Assembly: GCA_001724265.1 (NCBI GenBank)
Contig: MEDY01000352.1
Span: 1 to 38,906 of the forward strand
Reading direction: 5' to 3'
DNA length: 38,906 bases
From: Rhizaria sp. SCN 62-66
Lineage: Eukaryota > Rhizaria, unplaced
In this document: in pieces, positions 20,873 through 31,800 of the stretch
Position numbering within the stretch: position 1 is the stretch's first letter
How the letters are laid out: every line of letters begins with the position of its first letter
Program-made: the position numbers and the translations under genes
Notes under the pieces: generated by a model
Seen by the model: the letters and a program-made list of their open reading frames with translations, nothing else
Database searches by the model: none
What the model was told of the DNA's origin: nothing

Positions 20873-22045
20873 ACAGAACATGTGACATGTATCCCAATAA
20901 TGAGCACAACAATGTACTAACAACGCACTTGCTACTCCTGAATATACTGCGGATGCGAGTGCAGCATTCGTGCCAGTGTGATTGCCACTGCCTTGTCTGT
21001 GTTTGTGCTTGGGGTGGAGTTGAGAAAGACAACGCGTGTCGTGTGTTCCCGAGTGTGCTGCGAGCTGTGACCTGATTTAACTGCGATGGCGCACTTGGTA
21101 GCGGATCCGAGACGTGGACGTGGGAATTTACTTTATTACTACTACTGGAAAGTACCTCTGCGCTTCCCGCAGCAGAGGGAAATGTATTTTGACAAGAAAA
21201 GGAAATCATATGTTGTATTAGCTACACAAAGAAAAAGAAGTAACAATAACAAAATATATGTGTGTATGTGTTGTCCCCCGCCATGAAGGGAGGCTGCGAA
21301 AGATTCGTTTGTTGTAACGATATTTGTTTATTTTAGTATAATCTACCTGCTTAATGTTTTGTTTTTTGTTTTTTACTGTCCCGATATATTTTTAAAAAGT
21401 ACTCTTGCTCGTATTGTCGACGCATGTGAGCACCTCGACCGCTATGTCTGTCGAAAGTGATGTGAATTGATGAATCGAGATGGGGCAGAGAAGAACTTTT
21501 GTTGCGCCTTATCGGTCCTTAGGAGGACCACTGGTTGTTCTAATAACTAATAGAAATACAAAACTCTATACTTTTCAAGCACATCAACATACCCAAGTTT
21601 TTATTTCCTCGTCTTGAATCCTCTTATGCATATCCTCGTGCAAAGTGCCGAACGCAGTGTGGAGCAGCAGTCACTGCAGCAGACCCGACTGTGCGCACTT
21701 TTTGTGGTGCGGCCGGGGGACTGCTGGGCTGAGCCGAACTAGCGAGGCAGAGCTCGTCAGGATAAAACTTATCTGGAGCTTTGTAATTTAGTCACCTTTT
21801 ATAATTTGCGCTGTATTATTCTATATGTTGCTCGCACACGCGAGTCACTTTAGGAAGCCTGCCTAGCTGTTCCGAAAAGCGAACTCACCACACCCTTCGT
21901 CCAAGCCCTTCTTGTTCAGACGCTCTCGGTTTTGCGCGGCCCGCACTGTGGCGCTTTCTCACAAACCACACAACTCACATCTTCATTTCTTGCGCTCATT
22001 TGCTCCCCGACTTGCTTTTCAGAGTCTCGTTTACTCGCACTTCTC
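20873..22045. other. Intergenic region upstream of RPC1
   Basis: The sequence is AT-rich with no supported gene. A perfect short hairpin GGTCCT-TAGG-AGGACC lies at about 21514-21529. A GC-rich island at about 21640-21760 carries complementary GCAGCAGTC and GACTGCTG strings and the 20-base match to the 17.9-kb hairpin. The last 150 bases are pyrimidine-rich and are probably the RPC1 leader. Confidence 0.4.
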
Positions 22046-25000
22046 ATGCAGAACGAGGCGTCCGCGAGCGCTGCCCCGGCCCGGGGTCCTCGCACCGCAC
22101 AGATGCACCGCTGTGTCTACAAGCACTACGTGGACCAGCCCGTGGCGACTGCGGCTGCGACCCAGGCCACGCAGCTCCCGCAGCAGAGCGCCGCACAGGC
22201 CGTGCTGGCAAACTCGCGCATTGCGCGCATCCAGTTCGAGATGATGAAGGACACGGACATCACCAAGCTGTCGCACCTCGAGATCGTCCACCGGTCCTTT
22301 TACGAGGTCAACCGCCAGGAGCCTATGCCCTGGGGCGTGCTCGACCGCCGTCTTGGCACTTCCTCCAAGGAAGCCAACTGTCAGACGTGCCTCAAGCCTC
22401 TGGCCGACTGTATCGGTCACTTCGGCCACGTGACTCTTGACCTCCCAGTCTTCCACATCGGCTACGTCAAGGAGATCCAGCGCGTTCTCCAGGCCGTGTG
22501 CAAGCGCTGCTCGCGCATCCTGCTGCCCGAGTCGTTCCGCGAGTACTACCTCTCGCGCATGGCGACGGGCGACCGCCGCCACCGGTCCGCCGTGAACCGC
22601 GAGGAGATCACCGAGCTCACTAAGCGCGCCAAGCTCTGCTCGCACTGCGGCGCGCGCAACGGGCAGATCAAGAAGATGCCCGGCATGCTCAAGTTCATCC
22701 ATGACCTGCGCGAGAAGGAGACTAAGTCTGCGCGCGACGAGCGTGCGTCACGCGAGAACACGCTCAAGGAGGCCGCGCGGCTGCGGCGCAAGGCGCGTGC
22801 CCGTGGCGAGACGGTCGACGACGCGTGGTATGACGAGCAGCAGCATGTCGGCACGGTGCAGACGACGGAGCGCGTGACCAACTTCGGCTACGGCCCGCGC
22901 ACGGGCACGGTGGCGCCCGAGACGTGGCGCGACGCGTTCGTTGAGTCGTTTTCCACGGCCGTTAAGCACAACTCGGCCATCGGTGACTACATCGATAAGG
23001 CGCTGCTCGAGGTGTCGCCGCTGTACGCACTCAAGCTCTTTGCGCAGATTCCCGACGAGGACTGCTACCTGCTGAACCTGGACCCGCAGCTGGGCCGCCC
23101 GGAGGACATGATCGTCACGCACCTCATCGTGCCGCCCGTCTGCATCCGCCCTTCAGTCACCATGGGTCCCTCGGGCTCCAACGAGGACGACCTCACGGTC
23201 AAGCTGGGTGATATTATCTACATCAACTCGTTCATCCGCTCCTGCTTCCAGAAGGGCATGCCCACCTCGGTCATCGTCGAGAACTGGGACTTTCTGCAGC
23301 AGCAAGTCGCCATGCTGGTCAATTCCGATCTCCCGGGCTTCAACAAGGCCGCCATCGCGTCCAAGCCCATCCGCGCGCTCACACAGCGTCTCAAGGGCAA
23401 GCAGGGCCGTTTCCGCGGTAACCTCTCCGGCAAGCGCGTCGACTTCTCCTCGCGTACCGTCATTTCCCCCGATCCGAACCTGCGCATCGACGAAGTCGGC
23501 GTGCCCCAACGCATCGCCAAGATCCTCACGTTCCCCGAGCGCGTGTTCGCGCACAACATCGAGCAGCTGCGCCAGGCCATCATCAACGGGCCTGACGTGC
23601 ACCCCGGCGCCAACATCGTCGAGTTCCGCAACGGGATGAAGATCTTCCTTAAGTTCGCGGACCGGCACAAGATCGCCGCCATGGTTGGCGAGGGCGATAC
23701 GGTCGAGCGCCACTTGCGCAACGGCGATATCTGTCTCTTCAACCGCCAGCCGTCGCTGCACCGCATGTCGATCATGGCGCACCGTGCGCGCGTGCTGCGC
23801 TGGCGCACGTTCCGCTTTAACGAGTGCGTGTGCACGCCCTACAACGCCGATTTCGACGGTGATGAGATGAACCTGCACTTGCCGCAGACGATGGAGGCGC
23901 GCGCCGAGGCCGAGTCTCTGATGGGCGTGCTGCACAACCTCGTTACACCGCGTAACGGCGAGCCGCTGGTCGCTGCCACGCAAGATTTCATCACGTCTGC
24001 GTTTCTCATCACCAGCAAGGACCGGTTCTTTTCGCGCGCGAAGCTCTGCCACGTTGTGGCCGGCATGGGCGACGCCAACGAGACGGTGCTGCTGCCCGTG
24101 CCCGCGATCCTCAAGCCGCAGCAGCTGTGGACGGGCAAGCAGGCCTTTTCGCTCCTGCTCAAGCCCAACAACGACCCCGCGCTGCACTGGCCGCTGGTGA
24201 CTGTGGAGCTCAAGGCGCGCAACAACAAGAAGGCACACCCGCTGGACCCCGGAGACGGCTACGTTGTGCTGCGCAACTCGGAGCTCATTTGCGGCTCGAT
24301 CGACAAGGACGCGCTCGGCGGGTCTAAGAAGGGTATGTTCTACCAGCTCATCCGCGGGCCGCGCGGGCCGGAGACTGCGGCACGCTTTCTCAACAGGCTC
24401 GCGAAGTGCTCCTCGCGCTTCATCGGCTCACAGGGCTTCTCGATCGGCATCGACGATGTGACACCGTCGCTCAAGCTGCAGGGTCACAAGCGCGCGCTGG
24501 TCGAGACGGGCTACGAGAACTGCCAGGCCAACATCGCAAAGTACCACGCCGGCCAGCTCGCGCTGCGCCCCGGTTGCGATGAGCTCCAGACGCTCGAGTC
24601 GATGCTGCTGGGTGAGCTCTCGGCCATCCGTGAAGACGCAGGCTCGGCGTGCTTTAAGGAGCTCAACCTGCTGTACAACTCGCCCCTCATCATGGCCATC
24701 TCCGGCTCGAAGGGCTCCAAGATCAACATCTCACAGATGACTGCGTGCGTCGGCCAACAGGCCGTCAGCGGCTCGCGCATCCCAGAGGGCTTCCACCAGC
24801 GCACGCTGCCGCATTTCCCCAAGTTCTCGCGCGATCCCGAGGCCAAGGGCTTCGTGGAGAACTCGTTCTTCACGGGCCTCACCGCCACCGAGTTCTTCTT
24901 CCACACCATGGGTGGCCGCGAAGGTCTCGTCGATACCGCCGTCAAGACGGCCGAGACGGGCTACATGCAGCGCCGTCTCGTCAAGGCCATGGAGGACCTG

Positions 25001-27598
25001 TGCGTGCAGTACAACGGCTCGGTGCAGACGTCGGAACGCAATATCGTGCAGTTCCGCTACGGTGACGACGGCCTCGACCCCGTACTCATGGCTTACGGCG
25101 CCATGCCGGTCAACTTTCCGCTCTACTGGGAGCAGATCCGTGCCGCTGTCAACGCGCACACGCGCAACGTCGCCGACGGCACTGCCTTTAGCGCTGCGGC
25201 GGCCGCCGCCGCTGCCGCACCTGTCGCCCGCGCCGCCGCCGCTGCCGCGCCCGCCGCGTCGAACGCCAAGGGCAACCGCCGCGACAACAAGAAGGACAAG
25301 GCCTCCGCCGCCGCCGCCGCCTCTGCCGCCGCTGCCGCTGCCGCGGCCTCTGCTGCCTCTGCCGGCAGCGCTGACGGGTCCGACCCCAAGACGTTCGTGT
25401 CTGACCTGCTCAAGTCGCTGCTGACGACCGCAGGCGGGTACAAGCAACTCGGCGAGCTGACCGACTATGTCGACATCGCGGCGCAGCTGGCCGCCGCGCA
25501 GGCCGCCGAGCACGCGGCCGCCGCCAAGCCCGTGCTCGCCGCCGCCGCTGCGGTGTCTTCCGCGGGCGGCGTCACCGTCAAGCTCGAGCCCGGCTCCGCG
25601 GCGGCCGCCGTCGCCGCTGCCGCCGCCGCCGCGCCCGTGGCCGCGGGAGGCAGCACGGGCTGCGTGAGCGAGGCTGAGGTGGCCTCCGCGGCCGACACCG
25701 CGCGCGCCGTGACCGCGGACGACTTCGAGCCGCTGTCGCCCGCGCAGATCGCCAGCGCCGTGCGCGTGTTCCTCGAGTCGCCCTGGGTCGTGGGCAACTG
25801 CACCGGCAAGTTCCTCGAAGGTCTGGTCGAGTTCATGGACAGAGAAGTGCTGTCGATGTGCCAGCTGTACGACCACGTGGGACTATGGTACGCGCCGCCG
25901 CTCAAGCGCGACGGCACGCCTCTGGTCAAGGCCGAGACGCTGTCCCCCGACGACGCCGCCTCTGCGCATACCGGTGGCGCGGTGAGCAAGACGGCGCTGC
26001 CGCACGACTCGGCGCTCAGACTGGTGCGGCAGACGATGCCGGTACTCAAGTCGCACCTCAACATCTTCCTCAACGGCTGCCAGTTCAAGTACGCGCGGTC
26101 GTGCATTGAGCCCGGATCCACGGTCGGCGCTGTCGGTGCGCAGTCGATTGGTGAGCCGGCGACGCAGATGACCCTCAAGACGTTCCACTTCGCTGGTGTC
26201 GCGTCGATGAACATCACGCTTGGTGTGCCGCGTATTAAGGAGATTATCAACGCCAGCAAGAAGATCAACACGCCCATCATCACGGCGCCGCTCGAATGCA
26301 GCACCGACGTCAAGACGGGCCGCATCGTCAAGGGCCGCATCGAGACGACGCGACTGGGGCAGATCGCGGAGAAGATCGAGGCCGTGTTCCAGTCTGGCCA
26401 GGCCTTTATCCGCGTCGTGCTGGACCCTCGTGTGATCGAGAGTCTGCAGCTCAACATCACCATCAGCAAGGTTGTAACGGCAATTTCAACGGCCAAGAAG
26501 CTCAAGCTCAAGGAGTGCGTCAAGCCGGCGGGCCCCATGACACTTCACGTGACCGCGCCCCCTTCGACGCGCGGGTCGAACCCGATGCATGTGCTGCAGA
26601 ACCTCAAGCACGCCGTGGCCGAGATCGTCGTCGAGGGCATCCCGACCGTGTCGCGCGCCGTCATTAACGACGACGGCAGCGGCAAGTACCATCTCCTCGT
26701 CGAAGGCTACGACATGCGCTCCGTCATGGGCACGCTCGGCGTGCGCGGCCGCGAAGTGACGTCGAACCACATCATGGAAGTGTGGAAAGTGCTCGGTATC
26801 GAAGCCGCGCGCACGACCATTATGCGCGAGATTAACACGACGATGGAGTCGCACGGCCTTAACGTCGACCCGCGTCACGTGGCGCTGCTCGCCGACACCA
26901 TGACGTGCCGCGGTGAAGTGCTGGGTATCACGCGCTTCGGCATCGCGAAGATGAAGGAGTCGGTGCTCATGCTCGCTTCGTTCGAGAAGACCGCCGACCA
27001 CCTGTTCGAGGCTGCGCTGCGCGGCGCATGCGACGACATCAGCGGCGTCTCTGACTGCATCATCATGGGCGTGCCTATGCCCGTCGGCACCGGTCTCTTT
27101 AACCTCATCTCTAAGTCCCAGCCTTCATCGCTGCCGAACATCGAGGAGCACAACGCGGCCGCCAAGCGCCAGAGCAAGGCCGCTAAGGCCGGCAAGGGTG
27201 CCGCGTCCTCCTCGGCCGCTTCTGGTGTCGCCGCCGCCGCTGCCGCCGCGCGCGCGGGCGCCGGCGCCGCGATGAGCGACGGCGAGGACGAGGAGCGCAT
27301 CGACCTCAGCGCGCTCGAGGCCCTCTCTGCCTCGGCCTCTGCGCCGAGCGGCTCTCGTCCCGCCGCGCGTGCCAGCGCTGGCGCGGGCGCGGGTGCGGGT
27401 GCGTCTGACAAGCGGCAGTCGCTCGCGGGCGCGAAGCCGCTGACGGGCCCGCTGGCGCAGCTGCTGCCCGCACAAGCCTCGCCCGGCAACTCGGGCATCG
27501 TCGGCCGCGTCGTGGAGCGCATCAAGCCCGCGCGCAACGACCCGCTGGCGTCGCGCGCGCCGTTACTGAGCCACTTCTCGGCCGCCGCAACCGCTTGA
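22046..27598 (+). CDS. POLR3A: RNA polymerase III largest subunit, RPC1
   Basis: This is the catalytic largest subunit that transcribes tRNA, 5S rRNA and U6 genes in the nucleus. It is one exon; the first ATG in frame is 22046 and the stop is TGA, giving 1850 residues against about 1400 usual. The N-terminal zinc site CQTC...CIGHFGH starts at Cys112. The catalytic loop NADFDGDEMN (600-609) has the three Mg-binding Asp residues 602, 604 and 606. The bridge-helix/trigger-loop region GAQSIGEPATQMTLKTF is at about 1364-1380. RLKGKQGRFRGNLSGKRVDFS and FNECVCTPY are Pol III-like. Two additions explain the extra length: an Ala-rich insertion with Lys and Ser at about 1050-1210, and an Ala/Ser/Gly-rich tail of about 160 residues after SSLPNIEEHN. 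The core is intact, so the additions are presumably tolerated disordered loops. Confidence 0.96.
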   Translation: MQNEASASAAPARGPRTAQMHRCVYKHYVDQPVATAAATQATQLPQQSAAQAVLANSRIARIQFEMMKDTDITKLSHLEIVHRSFYEVNRQEPMPWGVLDRRLGTSSKEANCQTCLKPLADCIGHFGHVTLDLPVFHIGYVKEIQRVLQAVCKRCSRILLPESFREYYLSRMATGDRRHRSAVNREEITELTKRAKLCSHCGARNGQIKKMPGMLKFIHDLREKETKSARDERASRENTLKEAARLRRKARARGETVDDAWYDEQQHVGTVQTTERVTNFGYGPRTGTVAPETWRDAFVESFSTAVKHNSAIGDYIDKALLEVSPLYALKLFAQIPDEDCYLLNLDPQLGRPEDMIVTHLIVPPVCIRPSVTMGPSGSNEDDLTVKLGDIIYINSFIRSCFQKGMPTSVIVENWDFLQQQVAMLVNSDLPGFNKAAIASKPIRALTQRLKGKQGRFRGNLSGKRVDFSSRTVISPDPNLRIDEVGVPQRIAKILTFPERVFAHNIEQLRQAIINGPDVHPGANIVEFRNGMKIFLKFADRHKIAAMVGEGDTVERHLRNGDICLFNRQPSLHRMSIMAHRARVLRWRTFRFNECVCTPYNADFDGDEMNLHLPQTMEARAEAESLMGVLHNLVTPRNGEPLVAATQDFITSAFLITSKDRFFSRAKLCHVVAGMGDANETVLLPVPAILKPQQLWTGKQAFSLLLKPNNDPALHWPLVTVELKARNNKKAHPLDPGDGYVVLRNSELICGSIDKDALGGSKKGMFYQLIRGPRGPETAARFLNRLAKCSSRFIGSQGFSIGIDDVTPSLKLQGHKRALVETGYENCQANIAKYHAGQLALRPGCDELQTLESMLLGELSAIREDAGSACFKELNLLYNSPLIMAISGSKGSKINISQMTACVGQQAVSGSRIPEGFHQRTLPHFPKFSRDPEAKGFVENSFFTGLTATEFFFHTMGGREGLVDTAVKTAETGYMQRRLVKAMEDLCVQYNGSVQTSERNIVQFRYGDDGLDPVLMAYGAMPVNFPLYWEQIRAAVNAHTRNVADGTAFSAAAAAAAAAPVARAAAAAAPAASNAKGNRRDNKKDKASAAAAASAAAAAAAASAASAGSADGSDPKTFVSDLLKSLLTTAGGYKQLGELTDYVDIAAQLAAAQAAEHAAAAKPVLAAAAAVSSAGGVTVKLEPGSAAAAVAAAAAAAPVAAGGSTGCVSEAEVASAADTARAVTADDFEPLSPAQIASAVRVFLESPWVVGNCTGKFLEGLVEFMDREVLSMCQLYDHVGLWYAPPLKRDGTPLVKAETLSPDDAASAHTGGAVSKTALPHDSALRLVRQTMPVLKSHLNIFLNGCQFKYARSCIEPGSTVGAVGAQSIGEPATQMTLKTFHFAGVASMNITLGVPRIKEIINASKKINTPIITAPLECSTDVKTGRIVKGRIETTRLGQIAEKIEAVFQSGQAFIRVVLDPRVIESLQLNITISKVVTAISTAKKLKLKECVKPAGPMTLHVTAPPSTRGSNPMHVLQNLKHAVAEIVVEGIPTVSRAVINDDGSGKYHLLVEGYDMRSVMGTLGVRGREVTSNHIMEVWKVLGIEAARTTIMREINTTMESHGLNVDPRHVALLADTMTCRGEVLGITRFGIAKMKESVLMLASFEKTADHLFEAALRGACDDISGVSDCIIMGVPMPVGTGLFNLISKSQPSSLPNIEEHNAAAKRQSKAAKAGKGAASSSAASGVAAAAAAARAGAGAAMSDGEDEERIDLSALEALSASASAPSGSRPAARASAGAGAGAGASDKRQSLAGAKPLTGPLAQLLPAQASPGNSGIVGRVVERIKPARNDPLASRAPLLSHFSAAATA

Positions 27599-28805
27599 GC
27601 ACGAAGTGGCTGTGTTGAAACGTGCTGAGGATGTCCTAACAAACGAAACGAGAAAACAACATGCAAAAAAGTAACCACTTTTTTTAGGAAACACGTTTGA
27701 AAACTCAAGCAATAACAAACGACAAAACTCGAATAATCAATTAAAATGTACATGTACTGTACATACAATGTCAACCATCTGATACTAGTATGTGTGATAG
27801 CTTTGAACAATCGAAGAACATTTATTTTATCGACTAAGCTGGCCATTAGATGTTGTTTTAATACAATTTCGTAATTATTATTAATCTATGGAACATTTGC
27901 TGCAATTGATTACGTCATCATATTTTATGTGTACCGTTTTCTCTGTCAGTTGCTTATTCCACTTTGTGGCTGGCCCGCGCAATGATACATGTACGTTGCT
28001 CGTGATGAGTGTTTGACCCAGTGCTATCGTATTTATCAGTGTTTGGATTGTATTTATTTTTTGAATGATAAGCTTCTGATACCTCGAAATAATTAATAGC
28101 TTACCAATATTAGTAGGAATAAAACAAACATCAATGTTCAAGTGCATTTGCTGGTTGGTCCCCAATCACGTACAACACCATTTATTGTTTTATGTTGTAT
28201 TTTTGCAATTTCGAAGGTAGCGTACAATTTAAATAAGTATCACAATTCTTGTTTCATTAATGTTGTTATTCTTATCTGCAATTTATACCAGCAGGTTCTC
28301 ATCCGCTGTAGAGAGTCATTTTCGGTGCTCATTATTCTGACTAACTCGCTGCCTCGCGCGATGCCGCCATCTTCAACCGTCCCATGCCTCGAGAGGCGCT
28401 GTCGCTGGTCTGGTACCTGCTCTGGACACGACTGAAGACGCCCCAAACTCAAACAATAGCGGCAGGTCCGGACACAACAAACGCACAAACGTAAAAGAGG
28501 TTCGCATCCCATGGCATCAGTGCGGGCACCGATCTGCTCTCCGCGCTCGCCACACTGGCGCCGCTGTACACGCGCGCTCCGCTGCTCTTGGCCGCGCCGA
28601 CAATGTCGGTCGCCAACACGGCGACGGCGACGTCTGCGCTGCCCGCCGCCGCCGCAGTCTCTGCCGCGGCCGCCGCGACGTGACCACGCGTGCCGCCGCA
28701 CTGCCTGTCGCGCAAAAAGAAAGCACTGTGTCGCCAGTCTGCGGCAATCGTCGGGTGCACGTAGTGCAACTCGAAAAAAACACAACGCACCGAGAAAGTC
28801 GTGTT
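27599..28805. other. AT-rich intergenic region with a GC-rich patch of unclear coding status
   Basis: The stretch 27600-28340 is AT-rich and holds a 94-codon minus-strand frame (27881-28165) without ATG at its edge or recognisable motif. From 28347 to 28683 the base composition switches to GC-rich. On the plus strand two neighbouring frames there have gene-like codons: one gives FNRPMPREALSLVWYLLWTR (28383 region) and stops at TAA; the next gives a Leu/Ala-rich tail that ends at TGA 28681-28683. The minus strand is also open over 28449-28790. This may be a gene remnant or an unresolved spliced gene. Confidence 0.35.
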
Positions 28806-31800
28806 TTAATCACGAAGCTGGATGTGGAACACCGGCCTTTGCGAGCTAAACTTATTTGATTTGGAAGGCGTCATCTTAACCGTTAAATGAGGGGACGGAA
28901 AAATAACAACAACCTCAGGACGAACTTGCACATGAAAACCCGATCCATTGTTGTACACGGTCTTCCACCCTTGCTGAGTCACCTGTTCATTCAGCGCCGT
29001 GATCACCGCTGCTTCAATCGCATTAATAAGGCTCCACACGCCGGGAAGATCAAATTTGTGCGATTTACTGATTGTGGCTTGAATAAGAGAAATGCGAGGA
29101 CTGTTAAAAGGGCCGTTAGGAAACTCCACCAAGATCGTATCGAAGTTTGGAAAGTTGGGGGCGTCAGGATCGAAGCGCCAGGCCAAGGCATTAAACCTAG
29201 GGGCCGTAGCGACGTCCCGCTTCTGCGCTGCGTCGGAACGAATCTTAACAATCTGAACTGCAATACGATTCGCAAGAGCTTCGAGCGTGATACCAGCCGC
29301 AAAAGAAGTAACACATTGAGAAATCTCGCCCTCCGCCAAAGCGACGCGCACATGCGTCATGTCGAGTTTTAAGCCAGTGGGTTTGCCTCGGTAATCTAAA
29401 AGATCATACACCTTCTTGTCCTGGCGGGTAAGAAAACTATTCTCATACAGAAATCCGTAAGCAGATGAGGCTAGCTTAACCAGTGCAGAGTGCTGCATGC
29501 CGATTGTTCCCTTTGCGGCGGCGTGGCGAAGAAGCAAATCAAATGCCCCAGGGCTGGCCTCTTGAAAACCACATAAAATATGATTAAGTGTAGCAATTGG
29601 CGTAGTGAGAGTAGTCCTTAAACGTTTCCGAATGTCGTTGGAGTCGTGATTTTTCGGGTACTGCTTATACTTAGTGAGCCACTCATCAAGAGTCCAGACA
29701 CATGGAGGTTCGGTGTGAGCCCGCAGCACATTTGTGACAATAGCGTGGGAGAGATTCATCAAACCAGGCCCATTGTACAGCAAATTTGTCAACTCATCTG
29801 TGGTCTTCGCATCGTTTAACTGATCTAGAGCGTTTTTGTCCAGAGATCGAATCGCAGTCGAGAGGTATTTACGGGCGTCGAATTGACTTGCCTGGCCGTA
29901 CGCAGCTTGTAAAGCGGCACGAAAATTACCCTTAACCAACGTGACTACTTCATCAACCTTAGGCGAGTAAAACTCGTTCAGCAGTTTAAACCCCTGTTTA
30001 ATCTCTGCGTCTTCCCAGGCGTAAGACCACAAAGAAACAACACCAGGGTTCTTTCGGGCGGAAGTAAGCTTCGGAGAAATAGCGCTATAATGCTTGACAT
30101 TAGGAGATGTTGCAATAAGACTGGTTGCCTTAAAGCCATCATTAAACAAAGGCTCCGCGTCAGCCTCGTCAGGGTCAAACAGGTAGACGACGTACTTGTC
30201 ACGGAATAGCGCACCTTCGACGTCACTGATACTCATCGCCCGAACAGGGTTCTCGTGTTTCGCAGAGTAGCATAAGATTTGATGATTAGCTCGCCCAGAA
30301 TGACAAATTACATCCATGCCAAGCTCAAAACGTGCGATGTACCAGATCAGATTCAGCATAACAGACTTGCCTGTGCCAGGCGGGCCGCGCAGTAAAAACG
30401 TGGTTCCAATCCCCGGATCGCCTACGTTGAGCGCTTGCAGATGAGTTGTCAGGATATTGTAAATGCCATTGTGTGACTTGCGCAGCAGTAAGCGTTGCAT
30501 AGGCGCCTCGGTTTTAAGACCTTTGCCGGAAAAGGGAAAATATGCACCTTTAGGGGCGTCCAGAACGTGAAAGTATTCAAATGATGAGTCATACGACGCC
30601 TTAGATTGGAACAATTCAGAGTTAGCATCATCATCCCACAGGTTTAATGCATGATCAACATCTGTCTGACACTCTGTCACCACTCGTTCAAATTTCTTGC
30701 GATGCAGGTAGGCATCCGCAAACGCTAGCCGCCTGGTTAACTCCTCTGTCCCGGCCCCGATGTCAGTGTCAGTGCCACCTGAGCCGGGGGCTGAGGCCTC
30801 GGCGGCTGTGGCGACGGCCTGCGACGGCAACAGCGCGGTGCTCTTCGACCCAAGCTGCACCGGCAGAGCCAGTGAACTCGCCTGAGTCTGACGTGCAAGG
30901 ATTGTTCTGTAGGTTTGCTCCGTGATCGCGGCAAAGTACTTTGCTTCGTTGTAAGCTTGGGTGAGTTTTGCGATTTTGGCGGCAGCTCGTGAAGCCCGGG
31001 CTCCTGCACGTCAGGGTGCGAGAAAGAATAAAAGAGAACAATGTGAGGAAAAAGGACAGTAAAATTGATGAAAACGAGTATAACAAGTCAAGGACGAAGC
31101 AAAAAAGTGAAAATAAGCAGTGAGACGTGGATTTTGCGGTGACGTACGCCGAAGAACAGTCAATGACGCCGTGAGCTTTTCATTGGCCTTTGTCACTTGA
31201 GCGTCAGCATCTGCCTACACTTTTGAGGCTACTGCAAACTTAGTCTCGAGAAGCCTCAAGCTTTGTTCAACCTAGCTTTCATTTTCAGACAATTCAGGGC
31301 GTTTTGAGTCAACTTTCTGCACATCGATAACCGACTAGTAGAATCGCGCAACCGTATCATCGTGATAGAGTTGCTCAACCGTATCCGCCATGATTTCAAC
31401 TTGATCACCTTCAGTTGCAACGCACACAACAGCATCGTGATCAACCGCGTGATCTTTATCAACTTTTGTCACAGCTTCCTTCACCTTTTCCAGTTGATAT
31501 GCCTTCCAAGAAACATGGTTCGGTGTCAGCTTCAAAAAAGCTGCGTGAAGCTCCCTTCCGACTTGGTACTCGGCAAAGTTCGCATTAGCGAGACGAACCT
31601 TGGCGAGCTTAACAACAGCCTCGTGGTTGATAATATCAGTCACCATAAGTTGTTCCTCGGCATTCTTAAGGCGGAATGTCACGTTTGCGCAATTCTCATT
31701 GTTAGCCGGAAGAGTCATCGTGAGATCGTGATCATCCTGAGCACACTTTAACTCAGTTTTTGCCTTCTTCACACCGCGGTCAGCCTTAACGAGATCACAA

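Noticed and set aside
27881-28165. 94-codon minus-strand frame in AT-rich DNA
   Set aside because: No ATG at the upstream edge (a TGA is there), no motif, no good splice acceptor seen.
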